64,000 bases of DNA from an uncultured Tateyamaria sp. GTDB lineage: Bacteria; Pseudomonadota; Alphaproteobacteria; Rhodobacterales; Rhodobacteraceae. Location: positions 21,754-85,753 of the forward strand of contig CAJQRC010000018.1 of NCBI GenBank assembly GCA_905480645.1, given 5' to 3'. This document shows, piece by piece, positions 1 to 8,864 of this stretch (the stretch's first letter is position 1; each line of letters begins with the position of its first letter). The notes under the pieces were generated by a model. That model searched no databases, was not told the origin of the DNA, and saw only the letters and a program-made list of their open reading frames with translations. Made by a program: the position numbers and the translations under genes.

Positions 1-1
1 T

Positions 2-709
2 TTCAACGATCCAAAAATGTCTGAAATTAGTAACCAAAGCCGGACAGCAATTATCAAAAATATGAATCGTGTTCTAGCTGCGCTACACGCGGTGGACATC
101 GATACTTTAAAGCTAAATGATTTTGGGCCACCGGGGAATTATCTAGAACGACAAATACGTCGTTGGACAAAACAGTATTGCGCATCAGAGACTCAGAACA
201 TCCCTGCCATGAATATCTTAATTCAACGTTTAAAACTCGAGATGCCGATTGATGATGGTAAACGTGCTTTGGTACATGGAGACTACCGCATTGATAATTT
301 AATATTTGAGAGTGCTGGCACAGAGTGTCTGGCTGTTTTAGATTGGGAGCTTAGCACAATCGGGCATCCATATGCTGATCTGGCATCAGTTATCATGCAA
401 TGGCAATTGCCTTCTAACAGAGATGCTCGCGGTCTTTCGGGTATTGATCGTGGGGCCCTTGGTCTTCCATCAGATACTGAATTTGTGGAAGAGTACTGCG
501 AACTGCGCGGTTTAGATACAATTGAAAACTTCCAGTTTTTTCTTGGTTTTAGTTTTTTCAGAATGGCCGCAATAATTCAAGGAGTACTGAAAAGGGCACT
601 AGACGGCAACGCCTCTAATCCGGAGCGCGCATTAAAAATGGGTTCTCTCGTATCAACTTTTGCAGACGATGGACTGAAAGCATTAGACCAAAAAAACTAT
701 TACTTTTAA
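2..709 (+). CDS. APH-family phosphotransferase, C-terminal part
   Basis: C-terminal portion of an aminoglycoside-phosphotransferase-fold kinase of the type found beside acyl-CoA dehydrogenases (ACAD10-like). The frame is open to the left edge of the window, so the N-terminal lobe is cut off; the family is usually about 340 residues and about 235 are visible. The catalytic HGDYRIDN motif and the metal-binding LDWE motif are intact, about 87 and 108 residues after the first visible ATG (17). The substrate is not known; family members are suggested to phosphorylate hydroxyacyl substrates in fatty-acid breakdown, which fits the enoyl-CoA hydratase downstream. Confidence 0.85.
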   Translation, partial: FNDPKMSEISNQSRTAIIKNMNRVLAALHAVDIDTLKLNDFGPPGNYLERQIRRWTKQYCASETQNIPAMNILIQRLKLEMPIDDGKRALVHGDYRIDNLIFESAGTECLAVLDWELSTIGHPYADLASVIMQWQLPSNRDARGLSGIDRGALGLPSDTEFVEEYCELRGLDTIENFQFFLGFSFFRMAAIIQGVLKRALDGNASNPERALKMGSLVSTFADDGLKALDQKNYYF

Positions 710-716
710 CTAAATA

Positions 717-1057
717 AAATGATAGCTGACATAATCATTTCCTCACAGTAGTTTGGCCACGGTAGGTATGCTGGATAATTAGAGGTATGATGCGCGGCGC
801 GAAAACGCTCATCTCCATATATTGGAAATTAATATTCTAAAATTGCGATACTTTCCATTATTGTGATTTCCTCATCAACAAGTAACGGAACTCGCTCCAT
901 AAGATGTAACGACCGTTACTCAGATTTTGGCATGGGGTTTTCGCATGGTACGATCGCCCAATTTAAAACTGCTCAACTGATATTTGAGTTCCAATTCATC
1001 AAGTAACAAAATACTACGTACCGCACGGTTCTTTGGAGCAAAGTACAATTTAAACAT
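717..1057 (-). pseudogene. Decayed glutathione S-transferase, N-terminal part
   Basis: Read on the minus strand, an AGGAGGT ribosome binding site is followed by an ATG at 1057 and a clean GST thioredoxin-fold start: MFKLYFAPKNRAVRSILLL, then FKLGDRTMRKP. The frame stops at a TGA at 920-922. Homology resumes in another frame near 893 (VPLLVDEEITIMESIAILEY), meets a TAA, and continues (IYGDERFR, then YPAYLPWPNYCEE) to about 720. Stops, a frameshift and loss of the C-terminal helical domain show a dead, truncated gene. It explains the roughly 450 bp gap between the neighbouring genes. Confidence 0.8.
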
Positions 1058-1165
1058 TCTTACCTCCAATATGTTAATCCTGAATTTAGGCAGATCTCTT
1101 TTGCTTTGTTAATGTTGTTGGTCTCGGTATTAAAAAATATAACTCACTACATTTGGAGACCCTTT

Positions 1166-1909
1166 ATGGATGATACAGATTGGATTAAACAGCGCGATGA
1201 CGGTGAAATTCGTCACTTGATCCTTAACGCAGCTCCAGCAAATACCTTGCTTCCTGATCGTCTTTTTGAACTGATAGAAGTGATTAAAGATGCAGAAGCC
1301 ACAAACCACGTAAGAGCAATTATAATTTCTAGTGCTCTCAGAATATTTTCTGCTGGTCTCGACTTAAAAAGTGCATGTAACTTCGATTTAGCTGAACAAA
1401 TCAGAACTGTAGCTGGGTTAAATGAAAGTTTTTTACGTTTATTTTCCTGTGATAAACCAGTATTAGTGGCCATAAATGGTGCTGCAATAGCAGGTGGATT
1501 ATTTTTTGTTCTTTCAGCAGATTATCGTTTATCAACATCACGATCAAAGTTTGGATTAGCCGAAGTTCGTGCTGGCGTAGATTTTCCGATCGGACCGATG
1601 GAAATAGCACGCGCCATGATGGCACCCAATGATTTACGGCGGTTAATGATGCGTGGTCAAATGATTGACGTAGAAGTGGCAAAAAAAATGGGTTTTATTG
1701 ATGAGATTGTATTGGAAAAGGACTTAATCACGCAAGCAACCAGAGCAGCTAAGGAGTTTGTAGCCATTCCACCCAAAGCGTATGCATCAGTTAAAAAACA
1801 AATCAGAGGAAAGACAATTGCGCTGATTGAAGGCCAAATGGGACTAATACAGCAAGAGTGGTTCACATCCGAAACACGTAAAGCAATGACAAATATGCTC
1901 GAGTTGTAA
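1166..1909 (+). CDS. Enoyl-CoA hydratase/isomerase family protein
   Basis: Crotonase-fold protein of about 247 residues that probably hydrates or isomerises an enoyl-CoA. The oxyanion-hole segments are visible: SAGLDLKSA near residue 60 and INGAAIAGGL near residue 105. LAEVRAG follows at about 130, where the catalytic glutamate is expected. The ATG at 1166 is chosen because GGAG lies 7-8 nt upstream and the protein then begins at normal family length; the frame also extends upstream to 1106. The stop is one nucleotide before the next gene, suggesting co-transcription with the serine hydrolase. The exact substrate cannot be read from sequence. Confidence 0.85.
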   Translation: MDDTDWIKQRDDGEIRHLILNAAPANTLLPDRLFELIEVIKDAEATNHVRAIIISSALRIFSAGLDLKSACNFDLAEQIRTVAGLNESFLRLFSCDKPVLVAINGAAIAGGLFFVLSADYRLSTSRSKFGLAEVRAGVDFPIGPMEIARAMMAPNDLRRLMMRGQMIDVEVAKKMGFIDEIVLEKDLITQATRAAKEFVAIPPKAYASVKKQIRGKTIALIEGQMGLIQQEWFTSETRKAMTNMLEL

Positions 1910-1910
1910 A

Positions 1911-3131
1911 ATGGCGTTCAAACTTGAAAAAAAACTTTTGAGCCGTATTTCTGTTTGGGCCGAACGCTATGTAAAAGAGCAAAAGTTTGCAGGTTTATCG
2001 ATAATGGTAAAACAGGCCGGTCAAGAGGTTTTTTTTAACGCAGTTGGTCAACTGGACATAGAAAGTGGCAAGCCTTTCGCTCGTGATACAGTCGCACGCA
2101 TCTATTCAATGACAAAACCCATAACGGCACTTGCGTTAATGACCTTAGTTGAAAAAGGGTACTTAAGTCTAAACACTCCTGTTTCAGCTTTTTTGCCTGA
2201 GTTTACTAACTGCCATGCGTTGATACCCAAAGCCAAATCAATGGAACAAACTTTTGCATGCCAACCACCAACTCTACATCAGTTACTAACTCACACTTCA
2301 GGTCTAAGCTACTCATTTAATAAATCCTTAGTTTCTGACGCTATGAAAAAAAGAAATATAGATTTTAGTCCTGATTCAGGCACATTAGCGGACCAATGTA
2401 AATCAGTAGCAACTCTGCCATTAGCATTTCAACCAGGTGAAAAATGGGAATATTCTGTTGGTATCGATATCATCGGTCGGGTGATTGAGGTTGTAACTGG
2501 TCAAAATCTTGGTGAGTTTCTCATGCAACAAGTTTTTGAACCCTTAGAAATAAAAGAGACCTCTTTTTCGGTTAAACCAAATCAGCAAAGACGTTTTGCT
2601 AGCCTTTATACACCATTTACCAGTGATCCTATGTACTTGGGACAGCATGCAGATGATAATTCGACGTTGCATGCTATTGATAACACGCTCGGGTCACCTT
2701 TTCTTGAGCCAACGTTGCATTCTGGCGGAGGTGGACTTGTTGGCACAATTGATGATTATATGAAATTTGCGGAGTGCTTGCGCCGTAATGGGCAGGGCCC
2801 AAACGAAAAAATTATTTCTAAATCAACAGCAAAATTTATGCTGGCTAACCACTTACAGGGTGATATTGCGAGCCTTGGCACCACAAGTTTTGCTGAACAG
2901 CCAATGGATGGGGTAGGTTTTAGTTTAGCGGGCGCCGTTATTATTGATCCAGCACTTAGTACAGTGCCAGGCTCTATTGGTGACTTTAGTTGGGGCGGAA
3001 TAGCTTCCACTTTTTTCTGGGTAGACCCAATAAACCATCTATCTGTAGTGATGTTCACTCAGCTCGCCCCGTCTTCCAGTTACCCAGTCAGAGCAGAACT
3101 AAAAGCTCTTGTACATGGAGCATTATCATAG
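1911..3131 (+). CDS. Serine hydrolase, class C beta-lactamase/esterase family
   Basis: A 406-residue protein of the beta-lactamase (Pfam PF00144) superfamily. The nucleophile motif SMTK is at residues 66-69, the catalytic tyrosine sits in EYSVGID near 181, and a glycine-rich HSGGGGL is near 270. A WGG segment near 352 takes the place of the KTG triad. No signal peptide is seen, so a cytoplasmic carboxylesterase is more likely than a beta-lactamase. It starts 1 nt after the enoyl-CoA hydratase stop, suggesting translational coupling and a role in acyl-ester metabolism. Confidence 0.88.
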   Translation: MAFKLEKKLLSRISVWAERYVKEQKFAGLSIMVKQAGQEVFFNAVGQLDIESGKPFARDTVARIYSMTKPITALALMTLVEKGYLSLNTPVSAFLPEFTNCHALIPKAKSMEQTFACQPPTLHQLLTHTSGLSYSFNKSLVSDAMKKRNIDFSPDSGTLADQCKSVATLPLAFQPGEKWEYSVGIDIIGRVIEVVTGQNLGEFLMQQVFEPLEIKETSFSVKPNQQRRFASLYTPFTSDPMYLGQHADDNSTLHAIDNTLGSPFLEPTLHSGGGGLVGTIDDYMKFAECLRRNGQGPNEKIISKSTAKFMLANHLQGDIASLGTTSFAEQPMDGVGFSLAGAVIIDPALSTVPGSIGDFSWGGIASTFFWVDPINHLSVVMFTQLAPSSSYPVRAELKALVHGALS

Positions 3132-3420
3132 ATAATAAAATCCAAAGTTTAATAGAAAGAAAAAATTCAATTATTACAAAGGTAAAGGTCTAAATAGGGA
3201 CCAATGATTTGATGTGTATCCCCAAAAATATTCTCACTCTCAAAATAAAGAAAACTCTTCGTTAAATATAAATATTAGGATAGAAATTCTTTAGATATGG
3301 ATAGAAAAATATACAACTGATGCAACAAATAGAGTAAGATGATGCACTTAATTTCTTTAATTCATGCTTTATTTTTTTAAATAATAGTTTGGCATTTTTA
3401 TAATTATTTTAGGAATATAA
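3132..3420. other. AT-rich intergenic region, no gene seen
   Basis: About 290 bp of very AT-rich sequence between the serine hydrolase and tesB. I see no recognisable coding remnant, RNA gene or strong hairpin; it presumably holds the tesB promoter. Confidence 0.5.
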
Positions 3421-4287
3421 ATGACAGCCGCGCATCTTACTTTGTTAAACCTACTAGCCGTTGAACGTTTAGAAGTTGACCTTTTTCGTGGCTCAGGGCA
3501 GGGGGGAGAAACCCCAACCCGGATTTTTGGAGGGCAGGTCATCGGACAAGCTTTGGCCTCTGCTTATCATACGGTTGAAAAAAGGCTGTGCCATAGCCTT
3601 CATGCGTATTTCATTCGTCCCGGCGACCCATCAATTCCAGTTATTTATCAAGTCGATCGAGCTCGGGATGGTGGCAGCTTTACAACGCGGCGGGTTGTGG
3701 CAATCCAAAATGGAAAACAGATCTTGAATATGTCAGCATCATTTCACGTTGATGAAGAAGGATGGAGCCATCAACACCAAATGCCCGTTGTTGAAGGTCC
3801 TGAAACGCTCGCTGATCGCTCTACTCTGCGTGAAGCAGTGTTGAATAAAATTGCGGCACCCCATCGTGATGAATTTCTTAGAGAGCGACCTATTGATATC
3901 CGAGAAGTCGCACCACGAGATTTTTTCAAGCCCAAACCGGCTAATGATGTAAATCATTTGTGGTTCAGAATGGCAGCAGCGCGAGGTATAACAGCCCAGT
4001 TACAACATTGCTTACTAGCATATGCATCAGACATGAATCTTCTTGGATCTGCTCTAAGACCCCATGGTCAAACTTGGTTTACTGGAGACGTAATGGCTGC
4101 CAGCCTTGATCACTCAATGTGGTTTCATGGCCCAACAAAATTTTCGGATTGGCATTTGTATACAATGGATAGTCCATGGTCCGGTGGAGGACGCGGTTTT
4201 AACCGTGGTTTAATCTACAATCAAAATGGCTCGTTGATTGCTTCAGTAGCACAAGAAGGATTGTTGCGAAAAGCTCGACGAAACTAA
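3421..4287 (+). CDS. tesB: Acyl-CoA thioesterase II
   Basis: A 288-residue double-hotdog thioesterase, the usual TesB length, hydrolysing acyl-CoA to free fatty acid and CoA in the cytoplasm. The signature GGQVIGQAL is at 37-45. The catalytic triad positions align by number with the E. coli enzyme (D204, T228, Q278): D204 in YASDMNLLG, Q278 in SVAQEG, and serine instead of threonine near 228 (AASLDHSMWFH). It appears monocistronic. Confidence 0.93.
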   Translation: MTAAHLTLLNLLAVERLEVDLFRGSGQGGETPTRIFGGQVIGQALASAYHTVEKRLCHSLHAYFIRPGDPSIPVIYQVDRARDGGSFTTRRVVAIQNGKQILNMSASFHVDEEGWSHQHQMPVVEGPETLADRSTLREAVLNKIAAPHRDEFLRERPIDIREVAPRDFFKPKPANDVNHLWFRMAAARGITAQLQHCLLAYASDMNLLGSALRPHGQTWFTGDVMAASLDHSMWFHGPTKFSDWHLYTMDSPWSGGGRGFNRGLIYNQNGSLIASVAQEGLLRKARRN

Positions 4288-4375
4288 CTTTTAGATGCTG
4301 AGCATTCCAAGAAGAAAAGAGGTGTTGTCGAACTTGCACCTAGATTTTAGGTTTCAAAAAAGTATATTTTAACTA

Positions 4376-5143
4376 TCAAATATTATTGAAGTGCCGGTTC
4401 AGTTTCCGCATGCCGCCAATCCAGCGGTCATAATTAGCTGTTTTACCACGTATGTAATCTAAAACGGCAGGGTGAGGGAGAATTAAGAAATTTTCAGAGC
4501 GAATTGCCTCTATACACGAAACTGCGACTTCTGCTGGCTCCAGCATTCCATCTAAAGTTGAGACATGGTTTTCATTTCCTTCTATCATAGCTGTGCGAAC
4601 TGCTTGTGGGCACAATACAGAAACTCTTATACCTGCGTCCCCGTGCGTAAACGCCAACCATTCAGAAAATCCAACTGAGGCATGCTTTGTTACACCATAA
4701 GGAGCACTCCCAATCTGGTTCAATAATCCAGCAGCTGAGGCAGTATTCAATAAATACCCACCACCACGGGCAATCATCAGTGGCACAACGTGTCGGGCGG
4801 CGTAAACCTGAGACATTACATTAACTTCCCATAACCGCTGCCAATCTTCGTTAGATGCTTCCAAGCCGCCTTCAATTAGGGCACCAGCATTAGAACAGAA
4901 TAAATCAATAGGACCTAATTTTTTTTCAACTTTAGCAATCAGATCTGCGATTAAACGTTCAGAGGAAACATCACATTCAATGGCTATACCATTAATAAGG
5001 TTAGATGTTTTCCTTGCACCACTTATATCTTGGTCTACACAAACTATCACTTTTGCACCTTCAGAAGCAAAAGCAACACATAATGCGCGTCCGATACCTG
5101 CTGCAGCTCCAGTAACAACAATTATCTTATCTTTAAGTTCCAT
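4376..5143 (-). CDS. Short-chain dehydrogenase/reductase
   Basis: A 255-residue classical SDR oxidoreductase. The Rossmann motif TGAAAGIG is at about 11-18, NAG near 87, the catalytic serine in the NTASAAG segment, and YGVTK supplies the Tyr/Lys pair. An aspartate shortly after strand 2 (CVDQD) suggests NAD(H) preference. The substrate is unknown. It sits alone between convergent and tandem neighbours. Confidence 0.88.
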   Translation of the reverse strand: MELKDKIIVVTGAAAGIGRALCVAFASEGAKVIVCVDQDISGARKTSNLINGIAIECDVSSERLIADLIAKVEKKLGPIDLFCSNAGALIEGGLEASNEDWQRLWEVNVMSQVYAARHVVPLMIARGGGYLLNTASAAGLLNQIGSAPYGVTKHASVGFSEWLAFTHGDAGIRVSVLCPQAVRTAMIEGNENHVSTLDGMLEPAEVAVSCIEAIRSENFLILPHPAVLDYIRGKTANYDRWIGGMRKLNRHFNNI

Positions 5144-5336
5144 TACATAAAGTGTCCTTTAAATACTGAACTTTATTTTGACTTGTTTATTTTACAACAG
5201 ATTATTGAATAAATAACACAATGCTTCCTATTTTGTTAAGCTGAGTAGAGCAGGCTCTATTATGGAATGTGTTGAATTTTGATAATTTAAAATTCGCATA
5301 ATATACATTATGTTAATTATTTTCAAACAAATAAAC

Positions 5337-6521
5337 CTAGTTTCTGGCAGCATGAATTGCTTTAGTAAAAATTTCACACAGTATTTTTGGATCTTCGAGC
5401 CCAACAGATACTCGAAAAAATCCCTCTGATATACCCAAGTCAGCGCGTTGTTCCGCGGTCAATGCACGATGCGATGAAGACGCTGGATGCGAAATGGTAG
5501 TACCAACGTCACCAAGAGTCGGTGCAAAATTTAAACCTTCAGCAGCACGCGTAAAAGCATTAGCCTCTGTCCGTCCACCAGAAATCTCAAAACTCACCAT
5601 GTTACAAAATTGATCTTTCAGTAGTATTATTGAAAGTTGACGATCTGGATGATCAAATCGTCCAGGATAAATCACTCTCTCCACCAAAGATAATTCTGCA
5701 AGGTGATCTGCAAGAATTGCCGCAGTGGCTTGCGCTCTGTCAAAACGCAGATCAAAGCTAAGCATCCCCCGTTCCGCCAACCAGCAATCAAAAGGACTAG
5801 GCGTCATTCCTGCAGTCACAGTAAATGTTCGTAGTTGGTTATTTATTTCAATATCTCGGGCAGCAATATAACCCAGCATTACGTCCGAATGGCCAGCCAA
5901 CAACTTTGTAATGGAATGAATTACAACATCAGCACCGTAATCGAATGCTTTAAACGCACGTGGTGTCGTAAAAGTATTGTCGACGACTAGTAATACTCCA
6001 GTCTCGCGCGCCAATGAGGCCAGTCCTAAAATATCAGCCATACGCAAGGTTGGGTTGGAAACGACTTCTACCAAAATTATTCGTGTAGTTTTGCGGATGG
6101 CTGAGCGGACAGCGTCAACATCGCTCGGATCAACCAACGTAGTTTTAATACCCAAACGCGGCAAGTCTTCCGACATCATTCGTAAAGATCGACCATAAAG
6201 CTGGTTTCCACCAATTACATGATCACCAACCTTAGTTAAACCTAGCAACACTGCAGACACTGCGGCCATCCCTGATGACGTTACTACGCCTAAATGTGGT
6301 GCACCTTCAATTCGATCTATGGCATGAGCCACCACATCAGCGTTGGGGTGACCTTCACGACTATATGTATAACCAGCGAGGTCTCCCTCATATTGCGCAT
6401 CCAGCATGTCGGGACTATCGGATGAATAAACAACGGACGGGCAAAGTGGCGTTACCACCGGCCGAGAAGCACTATCAGGTAATGGTTTTGGCCGAATTAA
6501 AGACCCATAATCATTTTTCAT
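5337..6521 (-). CDS. Cys/Met metabolism PLP-dependent trans-sulfuration enzyme
   Basis: A 394-residue fold-type I PLP enzyme of the cystathionine gamma-synthase / O-succinylhomoserine sulfhydrylase / cystathionine lyase family. The Schiff-base lysine is K206 in HSITKLLAGHSD, the YSREGHPN segment near 53-60 binds phosphate across the dimer, and DNTF near 181 holds the PLP-ring aspartate. Family members share these motifs, so synthase, sulfhydrylase and lyase cannot be separated by eye. It overlaps the end of the carbonic anhydrase gene by 11 bp and is probably the last gene of the yicC-gmk operon. Confidence 0.88.
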   Translation of the reverse strand: MKNDYGSLIRPKPLPDSASRPVVTPLCPSVVYSSDSPDMLDAQYEGDLAGYTYSREGHPNADVVAHAIDRIEGAPHLGVVTSSGMAAVSAVLLGLTKVGDHVIGGNQLYGRSLRMMSEDLPRLGIKTTLVDPSDVDAVRSAIRKTTRIILVEVVSNPTLRMADILGLASLARETGVLLVVDNTFTTPRAFKAFDYGADVVIHSITKLLAGHSDVMLGYIAARDIEINNQLRTFTVTAGMTPSPFDCWLAERGMLSFDLRFDRAQATAAILADHLAELSLVERVIYPGRFDHPDRQLSIILLKDQFCNMVSFEISGGRTEANAFTRAAEGLNFAPTLGDVGTTISHPASSSHRALTAEQRADLGISEGFFRVSVGLEDPKILCEIFTKAIHAARN

Positions 6522-7044
6522 CCATCACCTCGATCATTTCGTCACGAAATTGTCGCATATTATTTTGATAGTGTAAGGCTGATATCCTTAATCCTTGAAT
6601 AGCCATATCATCCAGTTCACGTACAACCTTGCCCGGAGTTCCCATTACTAATGATCCATCCGGAATTACTTTACCTTCGGTAATCAAGGCCCCTGCCCCA
6701 ATTAAACAGTTTTTACCAACCTGTGCTCCATTCAATATAATTGCACCCATGCCAATCAAAGAATTTTCACCTATTGTACAGCCATGTAACATAACTTTGT
6801 GACCAATTGTGCAACCCACTCCGATTGTGAGAGGATATCCCGGATCGATGTGCAGCACGCAATTTTCTTGAATATTACTACCACTACCTATTCGAATTTC
6901 TTCATTATCAGCACGAATGTTACAACCAAACCAAACACTTGATTTTTCTTCAAGTACGACTTTACCGATCAGGCTAGCATTTGGAGCTACCCAAGTATTT
7001 GGGTGGCATTCTGGTCGATTAGCGCCCAAGGCATAGATAGGCAT
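6511..7044 (-). CDS. Gamma-type carbonic anhydrase family protein
   Basis: A 177-residue left-handed beta-helix protein with hexapeptide repeats. The three metal-binding histidines are recognisable: LHID near 66, and two in IGHKVMLHGC near 83-91. It resembles YrdA/PaaY and GammaCA homologues, many of which have weak or no measured carbonic anhydrase activity. Its ATG overlaps the gmk stop by one base (TAATG) and its 3' end overlaps the trans-sulfuration gene, pointing to a coupled operon. Confidence 0.9.
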   Translation of the reverse strand: MPIYALGANRPECHPNTWVAPNASLIGKVVLEEKSSVWFGCNIRADNEEIRIGSGSNIQENCVLHIDPGYPLTIGVGCTIGHKVMLHGCTIGENSLIGMGAIILNGAQVGKNCLIGAGALITEGKVIPDGSLVMGTPGKVVRELDDMAIQGLRISALHYQNNMRQFRDEMIEVMDEK

Positions 7045-7694
7045 TACAATTCCTCAAATTCCGACTGAAGCTTACGTACATGTTCAGTCAGTTCAGGCTG
7101 TTGCAAGCGACGAAGGCGAGTTGCGGCAATGATAGTTTTGACTTGCTCCTCTGTCTCATTCAAGTCGTCATTAACGAGAACAAAATCATAACTATCCCAT
7201 CGGCTTATTTCATCCCAGCTTTTGCGCATTCGCTTTTCAATGACCTCATCGGCATCCTGGTTACGAGACACCAATCTGCGGTGAAGCTCTTTAATTGATG
7301 GAGGAAGTAAAAAAATTGACAGTGTGTTACTGCCTAAGTCTGAATTTCGGATTTGTTGAGCACCTTGCCAGTCAATATCAAATAACACGTCACATCCGCT
7401 GTCGACTGCCATGGTTACAGGCTCTTTTGGAGAACCGTAGAAATGTCCAAACACATGTGCATGTTCTACCATTTCAGCATTGGCTACCATAGTTTTAAAA
7501 TCGCCTTCAGTAATAAAATGGTAGTGCTGACCGTGGATTTCTCCTTCTCGTGAAGGCCTTGTTGTTGCTGAAACTGAGAATGCAATATCAGGATCCCATT
7601 TGCGCAAACGTTGCGCTAAAGTGCTTTTACCTGCCCCCGAAGGCGAACTAAGAATAATTAAAAGTCCACGACGTTGATTTTGGTCTAATGTCAT
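7044..7694 (-). CDS. gmk: Guanylate kinase
   Basis: A 216-residue kinase converting GMP and ATP to GDP and ADP. The P-loop [10 protein letters not shown] is at about 16-25, the GMP-binding [12 protein letters not shown] segment follows near 46, and the lid region contains RKSWDEI. Length and motifs are typical. It follows yicC by 3 nt, an arrangement common in alphaproteobacteria. Confidence 0.96.
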   Translation of the reverse strand: MTLDQNQRRGLLIILSSPSGAGKSTLAQRLRKWDPDIAFSVSATTRPSREGEIHGQHYHFITEGDFKTMVANAEMVEHAHVFGHFYGSPKEPVTMAVDSGCDVLFDIDWQGAQQIRNSDLGSNTLSIFLLPPSIKELHRRLVSRNQDADEVIEKRMRKSWDEISRWDSYDFVLVNDDLNETEEQVKTIIAATRLRRLQQPELTEHVRKLQSEFEEL

Positions 7695-7697
7695 ATT

Positions 7698-8612
7698 TTA
7701 TTCCACGTTTTGAACTTGTTCTCGCATTTGATCAATCAATGCCTTAAGGGCGAGGCCGATCCTTGTAAGATTGATATTTTGCGCCTTTGCGCACAACGTA
7801 TTAGCTTCCCTATTAAATTCTTGCATCAAAAAATCCATCTTGCGCCCAACTAATTGAGCTTCCCCAAGCAATTCACGGGCTGCTGCAACGTGAGACACTA
7901 ATCGATCAATTTCTTCAGTAATATCAGCCTTGACAGCTAGCAGAGCCAGTTCTTGCTCCAAGCGGCTATGGTCCAACCCTTCTGAATTATCCAAGATACG
8001 AGCCAAGTTGCGCTTTAAACTGGTGGCAACATCATCTTTACGCTCCTCCACCAACTGAGAAGCTCTCTCCGTCAAGGCCTCTATCTTGTCCAACTGCCCC
8101 GACAAAACTGAGGTCAGCGACTGCCCTTCGGAAACACGCATCATATCAAAGGCTTTTAGAACCGATGGAAAATCATCCAGTAACGCCTTGCTTAATTCTG
8201 TTGGATTATCTTGCTCAATAGATTGTTCCAGAACACCATGTACAACTGCTATATCACTGGCTTTAGCTAGTCCAAGCGAAAGACCTAAATTCGCGGCTTC
8301 CCTTTCGATGTCAAGAAAAGCTCGAATGACTGCTGCTAATTGTTCTTGATTTACAGAAAGCTTTGCCACGGCACCGTCCCGCGCCACCCGAAGCGAGACA
8401 GTTACATTCCCACGTCGTACATGCTCAGCGATAAGTGGACGGATCGCAGTTTCTAGTCCTTCAATCCAATCAGGCACGCGTAATCTAATATCAAGGCCTT
8501 TACCATTAACGGCACGAATATCCCAAGTCCATCGAAACCCATCCATAGCGCTCGACTGCACAGCAAAACCCGTCATTGATCGGACTGAGGCCTTAAAATT
8601 ATTTTTTTCCAT
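7698..8612 (-). CDS. yicC: YicC/YloC family endoribonuclease
   Basis: A 304-residue YicC-like protein. It begins with the family signature RSMTGFA near residue 11, an N-terminal YicC domain follows, and the C-terminal DUF1732 domain contains GRKMDFLMQEFNREANTL. E. coli YicC and Bacillus YloC are reported endoribonucleases. It is the first gene of a probable operon with gmk, the gamma carbonic anhydrase and the PLP enzyme. Confidence 0.93.
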   Translation of the reverse strand: MEKNNFKASVRSMTGFAVQSSAMDGFRWTWDIRAVNGKGLDIRLRVPDWIEGLETAIRPLIAEHVRRGNVTVSLRVARDGAVAKLSVNQEQLAAVIRAFLDIEREAANLGLSLGLAKASDIAVVHGVLEQSIEQDNPTELSKALLDDFPSVLKAFDMMRVSEGQSLTSVLSGQLDKIEALTERASQLVEERKDDVATSLKRNLARILDNSEGLDHSRLEQELALLAVKADITEEIDRLVSHVAAARELLGEAQLVGRKMDFLMQEFNREANTLCAKAQNINLTRIGLALKALIDQMREQVQNVE

Positions 8613-8864
8613 AAAATGGATTTAGGGGTATACGTTCTACCAAGCAAGTCTAAGATGTGCATATAAGAGAACTGGTACAATGATGGCTACAAGATGTAAT
8701 TTCTACTTACCTGACTTATAGTACTTTAATTTACTAAATTAATTTAATTTAATAATCAATAAAATAGGCATGTATTACTTAACAGAGATGACCGAGACAA
8801 TAATTGAACGGTAAGTCAATTTTGGATTTAATTTCATATTATTAATCAGTATAAAAACTGTGAA
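8613..8864. other. AT-rich intergenic region
   Basis: About 250 bp between yicC and the DAHP synthase, both on the minus strand. It should contain the yicC promoter and the end of the DAHP synthase transcript; no gene or convincing hairpin is seen. Confidence 0.4.

Noticed and set aside
1911..3131. Antibiotic-resistance beta-lactamase
   Set aside because: It has the fold motifs but no signal peptide, and its coupling to an enoyl-CoA hydratase points to an esterase.
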